A stretch of 64,000 nucleotides of DNA from a bacterium (lineage in GTDB: Bacteria; Sysuimicrobiota; Sysuimicrobiia; Sysuimicrobiales; Humicultoraceae): the NCBI GenBank assembly GCA_031082185.1, contig JAVHLI010000002.1:1-64000 (forward strand). The letters are read 5' to 3'. The notes beneath the pieces were generated by a model. It searched no databases. It saw only the letters and a program-made list of their open reading frames with translations, and had not been told where the DNA came from. Positions 25,395-34,937 of the stretch are shown here, one piece after another. Position numbers and translations under genes: made by a program. Positions within the stretch are counted from its first letter, which is position 1; each line of letters starts with the position of its first letter.

Positions 25395-26414
25395 ATGCTG
25401 GTTGACACGCGCCTGGTCTACAAGTCACTGACCGAAATCCCTGCCATCACCCAGGAGGCGGAGCGTCTCGGGTTCGATGGTCTGTGGACGACCGAGACCG
25501 ACCACGACCCGTTCATCGGGCTGGCGCTTGCAGCCGCATCGTCGTCCCGGATCACCCTGGGTACTGCAATAGCGCTTGCCTTCACCCGGAGTCCCACCAC
25601 CCTTGCGTACTCTTCCTGGGACCTGGCTCAGCTCTCCGGCGGCCGGTTCGTGCTCGGCCTCGGCACTCAGGTCAAGGCGCACATCACGCGCCGGTTCGGG
25701 ATGCCCTGGGATCCGCCGGCGTCCAAACTGCGAGAGGTGATCGGCGCGATTCGCGAGGTGTGGGCGGCCTGGAGCGAGCGGCGGCCGTTGAACTTTCGCG
25801 GCAGGTACTTCGCCCTCTCGCTCATGACGCCGTTCTTCACGCCGCCGGGGCCGGCGCCATCCGGGCTGCGGATCGAGATCGCTGGCGTGGGTCCTCGGAT
25901 GTGCCGCCTGGCAGGCGAGGTGGCCGACGGCTTCCATGTCCACCCATTCCACACGCGACGCTATCTCCGCGAGGTAGTCGTGCCCGCGATCGAAGCGGGC
26001 CTGGCGCGCCGCGGCCACTCGCGCCGGGAGTTCAGCATCGCCGGCGGCGTCCTCGTGGCAGCCGGTACCGCGGCCGAGGTATCCACCGGCCTCGGGGAGA
26101 TCCGCCAGCAACTCTCCTTCTACGCCTCCACGCCCACCTACCGGCCTGTCCTCGACCTGCACGGCTGGGGTGAGGTTGGAGAGCAGTTGAGCCGGCTCGC
26201 GGCGCAGGGCAGGTGGCAGGAGATGCCCGGCCGGATTCCCGACGACATGCTCGAGGCATGCGCGCTCTGGGGCCCGCCGGACGAGGTGGCCGCGCGGTTG
26301 AGGCAGGAGTACGGTGGGCTCGCCGACCGGATCGCCACCTACGAGCCGCTGGTCCCGGGCAGGCGCACGGATGCCTGGCGCGCCCTCCTGAATGGGCTCA
26401 GGCAGAACGGATAG
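25395..26414 (+). CDS. LLM-class F420-dependent oxidoreductase (TIGR03617-like)
   Basis: 339 residues from ATG 25395 behind AGGAGG. Luciferase-like (bacterial LLM) TIM barrel with the early ERLGFDGLWTTETDHDP segment, TLGTAIALAFTRSP and LGLGTQVKAH. Such enzymes use F420 (or FMN) to reduce or oxidise diverse organics, so the genome probably makes F420. The substrate cannot be told. Convergent with the M3 peptidase (1-base gap). Confidence 0.85.
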   Translation: MLVDTRLVYKSLTEIPAITQEAERLGFDGLWTTETDHDPFIGLALAAASSSRITLGTAIALAFTRSPTTLAYSSWDLAQLSGGRFVLGLGTQVKAHITRRFGMPWDPPASKLREVIGAIREVWAAWSERRPLNFRGRYFALSLMTPFFTPPGPAPSGLRIEIAGVGPRMCRLAGEVADGFHVHPFHTRRYLREVVVPAIEAGLARRGHSRREFSIAGGVLVAAGTAAEVSTGLGEIRQQLSFYASTPTYRPVLDLHGWGEVGEQLSRLAAQGRWQEMPGRIPDDMLEACALWGPPDEVAARLRQEYGGLADRIATYEPLVPGRRTDAWRALLNGLRQNG

Positions 26415-26415
26415 C

Positions 26416-28143
26416 TCAACCGGCCTGGCGGGTTTGGTCGAGCGCCTCGGCAAGAGCCGCCATCAGAGGGCCCAACACGTGGGCCGAGAAATCGAACTCG
26501 GCGCCGGCCGCCTGAAAGAGCGCGGGCAGGGGTGCGCTGCCGCCTAGGGCCAACGCCTCCCGGTACCGGCGAATCGCCGCGGGTCGGTCGGTCCGCGCCC
26601 GCAGCCATACCTGCAGGGCGCCCATCTGCGCGATCCCATACTCGATGTAGTAGAACGGGACCTGGAACAGGTGCAACTGCCTGTGCCACAGGTAGTCCGC
26701 CACTCCCTGGCACCCGCCGAAATCCACCTCGGGGGCGAATCGCACCAGGAGACGCGCCCACTCGGCGCGGCGCTCCTCGCGGGAGTGCTGGGGGTGCGTG
26801 TAGATCCAGTGCTGGAAGGCGTCAATCGTGGCCACCCAAGGAAAGATGAGCACGGTGCGCTCCAACTGCTCGCGGAATGCGCGCCGCGCCTCTTCCGGTG
26901 CTGGGTAGAAAACCCAGAGGTACGGGCTGGCCAGCATCTCCATCCCCATCGAGGCGACCTCGGCAAACTCTAGGGGAGCGTCCCGGTAGTCCATGATCGG
27001 ATCGGTGCGGGCGGCCAGCATGTGAAACGCGTGCCCACCCTCGTGGAGCAGGGTACGCAGGTCGCCGTCCATCCCCACCGCGTTCATGAAGATGAAGGGC
27101 ACGCGCCGTTCGTGCATCGTGCTCTGGTAGCCTCCGGGCGCCTTGCCCTTCCGGCTATCCAAATCCAGCAGCGATGCGTTTCTCAGAAATCGGAACTGCT
27201 CCCCCAGTTCGGGGTCCACAAGCGCAAAGATCTGCTCCACCCCGGAGGTCAACTGCTCGGAGTTCTCAAACGGCCGAAGCGGCGGCCGGGATAGTGGATC
27301 CACATCGAGATCCCACGGCCGCAGCGCAGCAAGTCCCAGCGCCTGCCTCCGCTCGGAGCGCAATCGCCGGACGAGCGGCAGCACGGCCTCCTCGACGGCC
27401 TCGTGGAACCGCAGACAGTCCGCCGGGGTGTAGTCGAAGCGCTCGCGCTGCCGGAACGCGAACTCGCGGTAGTCGGCGCACCCGGCGTTCTGGGCGATCT
27501 GCACGCGCAGCGCCAGGAGCTGATCGAAGACGTCCTCCAGACGGTCGCGGTCCTCCAGGCGGCGCCGGGCCACGAGCTCCCAGGCCTCCTGGCGTACCGA
27601 CCTGTCGGTCTCTTCAAGGTAGCGCGCCATCTGCTGCAGGGTGTGCTCCTTACCCTGGAAGACGACCGTCATCGCGCCGATGATCTTCTGGTACCGCTGC
27701 TTCAGCTTCGCCTCATCTGTCTCCAGCGGCACATTCTCGGGTCGGAACAGCGCCACGCGGTTGGAGATCAGGCGGTCCATCTGCGCATACCGCCCCGGCA
27801 GCGCCGCGCGGTGCGGCGATTGCAGATAGGCCTCGTCGAGGGCGTGTGAAAGCGGCTTCACCCGTGGCACGATCTGCTCGATGAAGAACAGATACGCCTG
27901 CTCGCGGGCCGGATCGTCGGTCTGGCAGGTCATCGCCACGTACCGACGGGCCCCCTCCTCTTGGATCGCGGAGCTCAGCTCGCTGGCATCCTCCAGCCAT
28001 CGCTCCAACGAAGCGGGTGAGTCGGGACTCGCATCGAGCAGGCGCCGGAGTTGGGGCTCGATCTGCGCCCACTCACCCATGTCCGCGTCTTCTGGCACGA
28101 AGCGCCGGGGAAACGTCTGCTTTAGGTCCACCGCCGGTGCCAT
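26416..28143 (-). CDS. M3-family oligoendopeptidase
   Basis: 575 residues from ATG 28143 with AGGAGG seven bases upstream (a frame open to 28179 is not supported). Zinc motif HEGGH in LLHEGGHAFH around residue 370, with the third ligand Glu in ...FAEVASMGME. Long alpha-helical N-terminal half as in PepF-type oligoendopeptidases. It breaks short peptides in the cytoplasm, matching the peptide uptake systems in the window. Confidence 0.9.
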   Translation of the reverse strand: MAPAVDLKQTFPRRFVPEDADMGEWAQIEPQLRRLLDASPDSPASLERWLEDASELSSAIQEEGARRYVAMTCQTDDPAREQAYLFFIEQIVPRVKPLSHALDEAYLQSPHRAALPGRYAQMDRLISNRVALFRPENVPLETDEAKLKQRYQKIIGAMTVVFQGKEHTLQQMARYLEETDRSVRQEAWELVARRRLEDRDRLEDVFDQLLALRVQIAQNAGCADYREFAFRQRERFDYTPADCLRFHEAVEEAVLPLVRRLRSERRQALGLAALRPWDLDVDPLSRPPLRPFENSEQLTSGVEQIFALVDPELGEQFRFLRNASLLDLDSRKGKAPGGYQSTMHERRVPFIFMNAVGMDGDLRTLLHEGGHAFHMLAARTDPIMDYRDAPLEFAEVASMGMEMLASPYLWVFYPAPEEARRAFREQLERTVLIFPWVATIDAFQHWIYTHPQHSREERRAEWARLLVRFAPEVDFGGCQGVADYLWHRQLHLFQVPFYYIEYGIAQMGALQVWLRARTDRPAAIRRYREALALGGSAPLPALFQAAGAEFDFSAHVLGPLMAALAEALDQTRQAG

Positions 28144-28168
28144 CACATCGCCTCCTGCTACCTTCGAC

Positions 28169-29593
28169 CTACCCCTCAACCTTCACGACCTTGAGGAAGT
28201 TGGTCGTCCCCGGCTCTCCGATCGGGAGCCCGGCCGTGACGACGATCTGGTCGCCGGGTCTCGCGATGCCGAGCTCAACCGCGGCGCGTATGCCGCGCGC
28301 CACAAGCGCGTCTATCTCGCTGATCCGATCCACAAGCACCGGCCAGACGCCCCAGGTGAGCGAGAGCTGCCGCAGCGTCTCCGCGGTATGCGTTACCGCG
28401 ACGATCGGACGCCGCGGACGCAGCCGTGACACCCGACGCGCGGTGCTGCCGGAGCCGGTCGCCGCAACTATGGCCGCTGCGCCGATCGCTTCCGCGGCCT
28501 GACAGGCCGCCAGCGCAATGGCCTCGCCCGTCTCTCCCACCCGTTCGCGCGCGTGCCGGTCCAGGAGCAACTCGTACGGCAGCGCTTCCTCTGCCCGCGC
28601 TGCGATGGAAGCCATCGTCGTAACGGCCCCCACCGGATGCCGTCCGATGGCGGTTTCACCGGAGAGCATCAACGCGTCGGTGCCATCGAACACCGCGTTG
28701 GCGACATCCGCGGCCTCGGCCCGCGTCGGCCGTGGGCGGACCACCATGCTCTCCAGCATCTGCGTGGCGGTGATCACCGGCTTCCCGTGCCTGTTGCACA
28801 GACCAATGATCGCCTTCTGGACGACGGGCACCTCCTCAATCGAGGTCTCCACCGCCAGATCTCCCCTGGCGATCATCACGCCGTCGGCCGCGGCAACGAT
28901 CTCCTCGATCTGGTCGAGGGCACGCCGGCGCTCAATCTTGGCCACGAGCCGAATCGCCCGGCCGCGGCCCTCTATCCACCGTCGCGCCTGCTTGATGTCG
29001 TCCGCGCTCTCGATGAACGACAGGGCGGCGAAATCCACCCCGTGGGTGATTCCCCAGGCCAGGGCCAGCAGGTCGTCCTCTGTAACGGCCGGCATGCTCA
29101 GCGTGGCACCGGGCAGGTTCACGCCGGCGCGCTCGCGCAGCCGCCCCCCGAACTCGACCGTGCAGTGCACCCGGCCCGCGACCACGCCCCTAACCACCAG
29201 GTCCAGCTCCCCGTCCTGCATGAATACGTGCTGGCCAGGACGCACGTCGTCTGCCAGATGCGAGTAGTCCACGGGAATCGTGCCTCCGTCGGACGCGGTG
29301 CCCGCGGACAGAACAACCTGGTCGCCCGCGGCCAGATCAACCATACCGCCGGGCAGGTCCCCGACGCGGATCTTGGCTCCCGGCAGGTCCACCAGCACCC
29401 CCAGCGGCACGCCAATCTCGTCGGCGGCACGGCGCACCGACTCCAGGCGGTGTGCGTGCTCGTCGGGCGTGCCGTGGGAGAAGTTCAGGCGCACCACGTT
29501 TACGCCGGCCGCAATCATCCCCCGGAGGATCTCCGGTGACTGCGAGGCCGGCCCGAGCGTGGCCACGATCTTCGTTCGGCGGAGTAGGTTCAT
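28169..29593 (-). CDS. pyk: Pyruvate kinase
   Basis: 474 residues. TKIVATLGPAS start, RLNFSHG, the phosphate/K+ segments and the active-site signature MIARGDLAVE, with an intact C-terminal domain (ending LKVVKVEG). It makes ATP and pyruvate from PEP. A lone gene between M3 peptidase (25-base gap) and a divergent spermidine-synthase-like gene. Confidence 0.96.
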   Translation of the reverse strand: MNLLRRTKIVATLGPASQSPEILRGMIAAGVNVVRLNFSHGTPDEHAHRLESVRRAADEIGVPLGVLVDLPGAKIRVGDLPGGMVDLAAGDQVVLSAGTASDGGTIPVDYSHLADDVRPGQHVFMQDGELDLVVRGVVAGRVHCTVEFGGRLRERAGVNLPGATLSMPAVTEDDLLALAWGITHGVDFAALSFIESADDIKQARRWIEGRGRAIRLVAKIERRRALDQIEEIVAAADGVMIARGDLAVETSIEEVPVVQKAIIGLCNRHGKPVITATQMLESMVVRPRPTRAEAADVANAVFDGTDALMLSGETAIGRHPVGAVTTMASIAARAEEALPYELLLDRHARERVGETGEAIALAACQAAEAIGAAAIVAATGSGSTARRVSRLRPRRPIVAVTHTAETLRQLSLTWGVWPVLVDRISEIDALVARGIRAAVELGIARPGDQIVVTAGLPIGEPGTTNFLKVVKVEG

Positions 29594-29700
29594 CGGTTGG
29601 AGTCCTCCCGAAGTATATCAACACTGCTGCCGCGGCAGAAGGCCCGCCCGCAGATCAGCTCGAAAAGAAGGACCATCTCCACATCGCAGGAGGCATCTCA

Positions 29701-31233
29701 GTGGTACTCCGCATCGTCGTGTTCGGCAGCGGCGCCGTGTTGATGGGTCTCGAGATCGTGGGTAGCCGGCTGATCGCACCGTTCTTTGGTAGTTCCGTCT
29801 TCGTGTGGGGCGGGTTGATCAGCATCTTCCTGGGCGCGTTGAGCCTGGGTTACTACCTGGGCGGCATGATGGCCGACCGGTGGCCCAGGCCCACCGTGCT
29901 CGCCGGGCTGCTCATGCTGGCAGGCCTGACGATATTGGCGCTTACTGTGACGGCACGCCCGGTTCTGCTGGCGTTCGACGCATGGGACCTGGGGCCGCGG
30001 CTCAACCCTATGCTTGCCTCGATCGTGCTCTTTGCGATCCCCAGCGTGCTGATGGGGATGACGTCACCGTTTGCGATCAAGCTCGTGGCAAGGGACCTCA
30101 ACACCGTCGGCACCAGCGCGGGCGTGCTCTACGCGCTCTCGACGGCCGGCAGCATCGCCGGCACCGTGGGCACCGCCTTCTTCCTGATCCCGGCCATGGG
30201 GGTGCGGGCAATCCTCTACCTGCTGGGAGGCACGCTGCTGGCGCTGGCGGGCATGCTGGTCGCCGCGCACGAACGGCTGATCCGCCCTGCACTGGGAACG
30301 GCGGTGTTGATCCTCGTGCTCACTACCGCGCCCCCGCTCCAGGGGGCACCGATCAAGCTCCCGGTATCGCGCGTGCTCTACGAGAAGGACAGCGCCTACC
30401 ACCAAATCAGCGTCATGGAGGACGGCCTCAACCGCTACCTCCGGTTCAACCGGTCGTTCCAGGGTGGGATGGTCCTGCGGGACCCGTTCGAGAGCCCGTT
30501 TCTGTACACGTCGTACGCGCACCTGGCCCACGTCTTCCATCCGGCAATCAGGCGCGTGCTGCTGATCGGGCTGGGCGCCGGCTCGATTCCTAAGCGGTTC
30601 ACACGCGACTACGCCGACGTCAGCGTGGACAGCATTGAGCTCGACCCCGCGGTGGCGGACGTGGCCAAACGGTTCTTCGAGGTCAAGGAGGACGGGCGTC
30701 ACCGGATCGTGATCCAGGACGGCCGCGTGTTCGTCCGCCGCAGCGAGGCGAAGTACGACCTGATCATCTTGGATGCCTACTTTGCCGAAGGCATCCCCTT
30801 CCACCTGGCCACCCTGGAGTTCCTTGAAACGATCCGCGGTCGGCTGGCGCCGGGCGGCATCGTTGTCTCCAACATAATCGGGGCGCTGGAAGGGCCGCAG
30901 AGCCGGTTGTTCCGGGCGCTGTACAAGACCTACGCCCGTGTCTTCCCCGGCCTCTACCCGTTCCCCACAGCGTTCGGCCTGGCCCGCAACCCCACCGAAA
31001 CCCGCACGATCATCCTGGTGGCGGGCGCGCGGGCAGGGATGACCGGCGGGGAGATTCTCTCGATCGCGCGGCGCCTGCGCGCGGAGGGACGCGTGCGTCT
31101 GCCCCTTGACCGCTACGCAAGGGACTTCTATGAAAGTAAGGTGTCCACCGACGACGTCCCGGTTTTCACCGATGACTACGCGCCGGTGGACATCCTTCCC
31201 GTTTACGGCTGGGAGCCGGAGCGCACCAAGTAG
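29701..31233 (+). CDS. Fused membrane/spermidine synthase-like protein
   Basis: 510 residues from GTG 29701, which has AGGAGG seven bases upstream; the frame open to 29452 is discarded. N-terminal half has six or seven membrane helices (LMGLEIVGSRLIAPFFG is typical of fused MFS/spermidine synthases). The C-terminal half is SpeE-like with a SAM motif (LLIGLGAGSIPKRF), the second acidic residue (SIELDP) and LIILDAYFAEGIP. It may transfer aminopropyl groups or be a membrane-anchored methyltransferase-like protein; substrate unknown. It is followed by maeB, convergent. Confidence 0.85.
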   Translation: MVLRIVVFGSGAVLMGLEIVGSRLIAPFFGSSVFVWGGLISIFLGALSLGYYLGGMMADRWPRPTVLAGLLMLAGLTILALTVTARPVLLAFDAWDLGPRLNPMLASIVLFAIPSVLMGMTSPFAIKLVARDLNTVGTSAGVLYALSTAGSIAGTVGTAFFLIPAMGVRAILYLLGGTLLALAGMLVAAHERLIRPALGTAVLILVLTTAPPLQGAPIKLPVSRVLYEKDSAYHQISVMEDGLNRYLRFNRSFQGGMVLRDPFESPFLYTSYAHLAHVFHPAIRRVLLIGLGAGSIPKRFTRDYADVSVDSIELDPAVADVAKRFFEVKEDGRHRIVIQDGRVFVRRSEAKYDLIILDAYFAEGIPFHLATLEFLETIRGRLAPGGIVVSNIIGALEGPQSRLFRALYKTYARVFPGLYPFPTAFGLARNPTETRTIILVAGARAGMTGGEILSIARRLRAEGRVRLPLDRYARDFYESKVSTDDVPVFTDDYAPVDILPVYGWEPERTK

Positions 31234-31247
31234 CGACGCGCGGCCGC

Positions 31248-33533
31248 TCAGCTCGCCGCGTGTCGCGAGTTCCTCCGCTCGATTGCCTGGGCGTCCACCA
31301 CGGCCACCGCGGCCACATCAATGATGCTGCTGACCTCCGCACCCCGGGGCAGCACGTGGACCGACTTGGCCATCCCCATGAGGATGGGGCCGATTACGGT
31401 GGCGCCGCCGATGTGCTGCATCAGCTTGTACGCAATGTTGGCCGCCTCCAGGCTGGGGAAGACCAGTATGTTGGCTTCCCCGCGCAGCGTCGAGAACGGG
31501 TAGTCGGCCTCGCGCAGGGCGGGAACCAGCGCGGTGTCCACCATCATCTCGCCGTCAACCATGAGGTCCGGACGCCGCGCGCGCACGAGTTCCACCGCCT
31601 GGCGGACCTTCTCCGAGAGCGGGTGGCGCGTGGAGCCGAAGCTGGAGAACGAGAGCATGGCCACGCGCGGGGTGATGCCCAGATCAATCGCGCGCTCCGC
31701 GGCCATGATGGCGATGTCGGCCAGGTCCTCGGACGTGCTAACGATGTTCACCGTCGGATCGGCAAACAAGTATACCTTCCCTTCCTTGAGGACAATGTAG
31801 AGCCCTGAGGCCCTGGACACACCCGGCGCCACCCCGATGATCTGGAGCGCAGGCCGGATCACGTCCGGGTAGTTATAGGTTACGCCTGCCACGAACGCGT
31901 CCGCATCGCCACTGCGGACCATCATCGTGCCGAAGATGTTGGGACGGACGATGTCCTCGAAGGCCTCGCGGCAGGTGACGCCCTTGCGCTGGCGCAGACG
32001 GAACAGCGCGTCGGCATACGATTCGCGCAGCGGCGACCGCTCGGGGTCCACGATCTCCAGGGGAACCGTGACGCGTATTTCCTCCATGCGCGCACGGATG
32101 ACGTCCTCGCGCCCCAGGAGGATCGGGTGCCCGATTCCGTCCTTCTTGACCACGGCCGCGGCGCGGACGATGCGTGGATCCTCGCCTTCGGAGAAGACGA
32201 TCCGGCGCGGGGAGGCCTGGGCCTGGCGCACAATCGATCCCATGACCTCATAGCCCGGCACGAGCCGGCAGGCCAGCTCATCACGGTACTTCGCCAGGTC
32301 CACCGTGACACGGGCCACCCCGGTCTTCATGGCCGCCTCGGCCACCGCCGGGGCCACCCAGAGCGCAACGCGCGGGTCGTTGGGCTTTGGTATGACGTAA
32401 TCCTGCCCGAACTGGAGGGTTTTGAGCCCGTAGGAGCGCAACACGCTGTCGGGCACCTCCTCCTTGGCCAGAGCGGCCAGCGCCCGCGCGGCGGCCAGCT
32501 TCATCTCCTCGTTGATCTTGCTGGCCCGCACGTCCAGCGCGCCGCGGAAGATGAACGGGAAGCCCAGCACGTTGTTGACCTGATTGGGGAAGTCGGACCG
32601 GCCGGTGCCCACAATCGCGTCGGGCCGCTCCGCGCGCGCCTCGTCGTAGGGTATCTCTGGGTCGGGGTTGGCCATGGGGAAGATGATGGGGTTGGGAGCC
32701 ATGCTCTTGACCATCTCGCGCGTGACGAGCCCCTTCGCCGAGAGGCCGAAGAACATGTCGGCGCCCACCATGGCATCGGCCAGGGTACGGGCCTTGGTCT
32801 TGATGGCGAACCGTTCTTTGAAGGAGTTCATCCCCTCGGTCCGGCCCTTGTAGACAACCCCCTTGGTGTCCACCAAAGTGATGTGCTCCCGCTTCATTCC
32901 CAGGAGCACGAAGAACTCACCGGAGGCGATCGCCGAAGCGCCGGCTCCACTGATCACGCACCGGATCTCCTCGATCCGCTTGCCTGTGATCTCCAGGCTG
33001 TTGAGCACCGCCGCCCCGGTGATGATGGCGGTGCCGTGTTGGTCGTCGTGGAAAACCGGGATATCCAACTCCTCAATGAGCCGCCGTTCGACCTCGAAGC
33101 ACTCTGGGGCCTTGATGTCCTCCAGGTTGATGCCCCCACACGTCGGGGCCAGCGCGCGCGAGACGGCAATGATCTCCTCCGCGGTCGTGGCATCAATCTC
33201 AATGTCAAAGGCGTCTACGTCCGCGAACCGCTTGAACAGCAGCGCCTTCCCTTCCATGACCGGCTTGCTGGCCAGGGGGCCCAGGTTGCCCAGACCCAGA
33301 ATCGCGGTGCCGTTGCTGATGACGGCGACCAGGTTGCCCCTGTTGGTGTACTTGAACGCGTCGAGCGGATCGGCGTGGATCGCGCGTACCGGCTCGGCCA
33401 CGCCCGGGGTGTAGGCGAGCGTCAGGTCACGCTGCGTGGCGCAAGGCTTGGTGAGGGTGATCGCTATCTTGCCTGGACGGCCTTGGGAGTGGTATTCGAG
33501 TGCTTCCTCGCGGGTGAACTTCACGGATCCCAC
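31248..33533 (-). CDS. maeB: NADP-dependent malic enzyme with phosphotransacetylase-like domain
   Basis: 761 residues, the usual size. N-terminal malic enzyme domain (~1-430): LAYTPGVAEPVRAI, NGTAILGLGNLGPLASKPVMEGK, FHDDQHGTA and VISGAGASAIA. C-terminal phosphate acetyl/butyryltransferase-like domain (~430-761), which is typically regulatory. Converts malate to pyruvate and CO2 with NADP reduction. SD and start are clear (ATG at 33533). Confidence 0.95.
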   Translation of the reverse strand: MGSVKFTREEALEYHSQGRPGKIAITLTKPCATQRDLTLAYTPGVAEPVRAIHADPLDAFKYTNRGNLVAVISNGTAILGLGNLGPLASKPVMEGKALLFKRFADVDAFDIEIDATTAEEIIAVSRALAPTCGGINLEDIKAPECFEVERRLIEELDIPVFHDDQHGTAIITGAAVLNSLEITGKRIEEIRCVISGAGASAIASGEFFVLLGMKREHITLVDTKGVVYKGRTEGMNSFKERFAIKTKARTLADAMVGADMFFGLSAKGLVTREMVKSMAPNPIIFPMANPDPEIPYDEARAERPDAIVGTGRSDFPNQVNNVLGFPFIFRGALDVRASKINEEMKLAAARALAALAKEEVPDSVLRSYGLKTLQFGQDYVIPKPNDPRVALWVAPAVAEAAMKTGVARVTVDLAKYRDELACRLVPGYEVMGSIVRQAQASPRRIVFSEGEDPRIVRAAAVVKKDGIGHPILLGREDVIRARMEEIRVTVPLEIVDPERSPLRESYADALFRLRQRKGVTCREAFEDIVRPNIFGTMMVRSGDADAFVAGVTYNYPDVIRPALQIIGVAPGVSRASGLYIVLKEGKVYLFADPTVNIVSTSEDLADIAIMAAERAIDLGITPRVAMLSFSSFGSTRHPLSEKVRQAVELVRARRPDLMVDGEMMVDTALVPALREADYPFSTLRGEANILVFPSLEAANIAYKLMQHIGGATVIGPILMGMAKSVHVLPRGAEVSSIIDVAAVAVVDAQAIERRNSRHAAS

Positions 33534-33666
33534 AGGGATCGCCTCCTTGGGGTATTGGTGCCCGCAGGTTCACACGGGGCACTCATCCAGTCTCACGGTA
33601 CCAGCCCGCCGCGGCGGCCGCATCGGTTCCAGACCCTAATAGCGATAGGTTCCCGCGGTTCGCCGG
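33534..33666. other. Intergenic
   Basis: 133 bases between the maeB start and the end of the gamma-glutamyl locus. I see no gene or hairpin with a T-run. Confidence 0.3.
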
Positions 33667-34794
33667 CTACCTGGGGGCCTGCAGGTAGGCTCCCAGGCCG
33701 TCACGCCGGAGCGACGCAGCTTCTGGAACACCCTCGATGGCCACACCGCGGCCCGGCCTGGCATCACCCAGCAGGCGGGCAAAGAGAACGACTCCGGTCG
33801 CGTGCCTGCCGACGCGCGCCTCAATCGGCCACCCGCCGGCGTCGAAGGGCACGAAGAGCCGCCTGGCGCGGGCGGCGCGCTCGTAGACAACATCACGCCC
33901 CTCCACAACCAGGGCGGCGCTGGTCCGGCCCCTGATGCGGCCCTGGGCAGGATTCGGGGTCTCCATGAGGACCGCCAGCGCCGGCGTGTGGTCGCCCAGC
34001 TCGCGGGTGCTGAGGCCGCGCAGGGTGGCAGGCGATGCCTCCAGCGAGATCTGGATTCCCGCCATCTGCATCTCGAGCAACACCGCCGCGGCCAGCGGCA
34101 TCGCCCGCTCGTGCGCGACGATGGCATTGATGACCGGGTATTCCGGTGAGGCCTCGTGGAGATCAATGACCAGATCCACCTGCTCCTGCCGGACGAGGGT
34201 GGCAATGGCCAAGGCGATCCGCTCGGTGAAGGTGCCGTCGGCCCGCCCGGGGAACGCCCGATTGAGGTTGCGCACCTCGGCGCCCGAGAGACGCTGCCCG
34301 GATGAAGCGTGCACATAGACGTCGGGATCAGGCCACTGATCCACAGGGTTGGTGTTGCGCGAGCCGAACCGGAAGGAGCGCGGGCCGCCCGGCGTTGTGA
34401 TCTCGAAGGTCTGAGGAGTGCCCTCCTGGGGATCGCTGTGCGTGAACCCGCTGCCGTTGGCGCGCGGGACCACGATCAGCCGGCCGGACGTTACGCGCGC
34501 CCGCTCCACCAGGAGCACCGCCGTCAGGAGACCGGCGGGCTCGTTGGGATGCGTCCCGCCGAGCACCAGCACGACGCCGCCGGGCCGGATGCCGTCCATG
34601 AAGAAAACCTCGGTGTCGGCCGAGGTCCGCGCCAGCGAGGGCTCGTAGGCAGCCAGCGTGCTCTGACGGGTCAGTCCGGACCCAGGGATGATCGGTTCCC
34701 TGCGGTGCATGCGCTCAAAAGCGGACGCGGCGGTCCCGGCCAAGACGAGGCTGACGAGCGCCAGTCCCGCCGCCCAGAGGCGCGTCGAGGTCAT
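33667..34794 (-). CDS. M14/AstE-AspA-like secreted zinc hydrolase
   Basis: 375 residues. Signal peptide (WAAGLALVSLVLAGTAASA), then a zinc carboxypeptidase-like core with HPNE (GGTHPNEPAG) for two zinc ligands and DLHEAS for the third. This is the succinylglutamate desuccinylase/aspartoacylase branch. A secreted member in a poly-gamma-glutamate locus could trim gamma-glutamyl chains or release an N-acyl cap. Its ATG overlaps the preceding stop by 4 bases (ATGA), so it is translationally coupled to the small membrane protein. Confidence 0.8.
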   Translation of the reverse strand: MTSTRLWAAGLALVSLVLAGTAASAFERMHRREPIIPGSGLTRQSTLAAYEPSLARTSADTEVFFMDGIRPGGVVLVLGGTHPNEPAGLLTAVLLVERARVTSGRLIVVPRANGSGFTHSDPQEGTPQTFEITTPGGPRSFRFGSRNTNPVDQWPDPDVYVHASSGQRLSGAEVRNLNRAFPGRADGTFTERIALAIATLVRQEQVDLVIDLHEASPEYPVINAIVAHERAMPLAAAVLLEMQMAGIQISLEASPATLRGLSTRELGDHTPALAVLMETPNPAQGRIRGRTSAALVVEGRDVVYERAARARRLFVPFDAGGWPIEARVGRHATGVVLFARLLGDARPGRGVAIEGVPEAASLRRDGLGAYLQAPR

Positions 34795-34937
34795 TTCAGC
34801 ATCAGCAGCCGCAGCACGAGCGGCACCAACACGATGGCGGCCACCAGTTGCTTCCGGCGGTCGCGCTCACCGAAGAGGTCGAGGGTCACCAGGACCAGCA
34901 CCAGAAGAACGATCCCGCGATAGATCCAGGTGATCAC
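34791..34937 (-). CDS. Small 48-residue two-helix membrane protein
   Basis: GTG start at 34937 overlapping the permease stop (GTGA). Two hydrophobic segments (RGIVLLVLVLVTLDLF and QLVAAIVLVPLVLRLLML) are joined by a charged turn (GERDRRK). No family recognised. Coupling to both neighbours suggests a partner of the permease, perhaps a minimal substitute for the small TRAP subunit (DctQ, about 160 residues). Confidence 0.7.
   Translation of the reverse strand: MITWIYRGIVLLVLVLVTLDLFGERDRRKQLVAAIVLVPLVLRLLMLK

Noticed and set aside
32127-33935. 602-codon plus-strand open frame
   Set aside because: Antisense to maeB; no domain and extreme composition.
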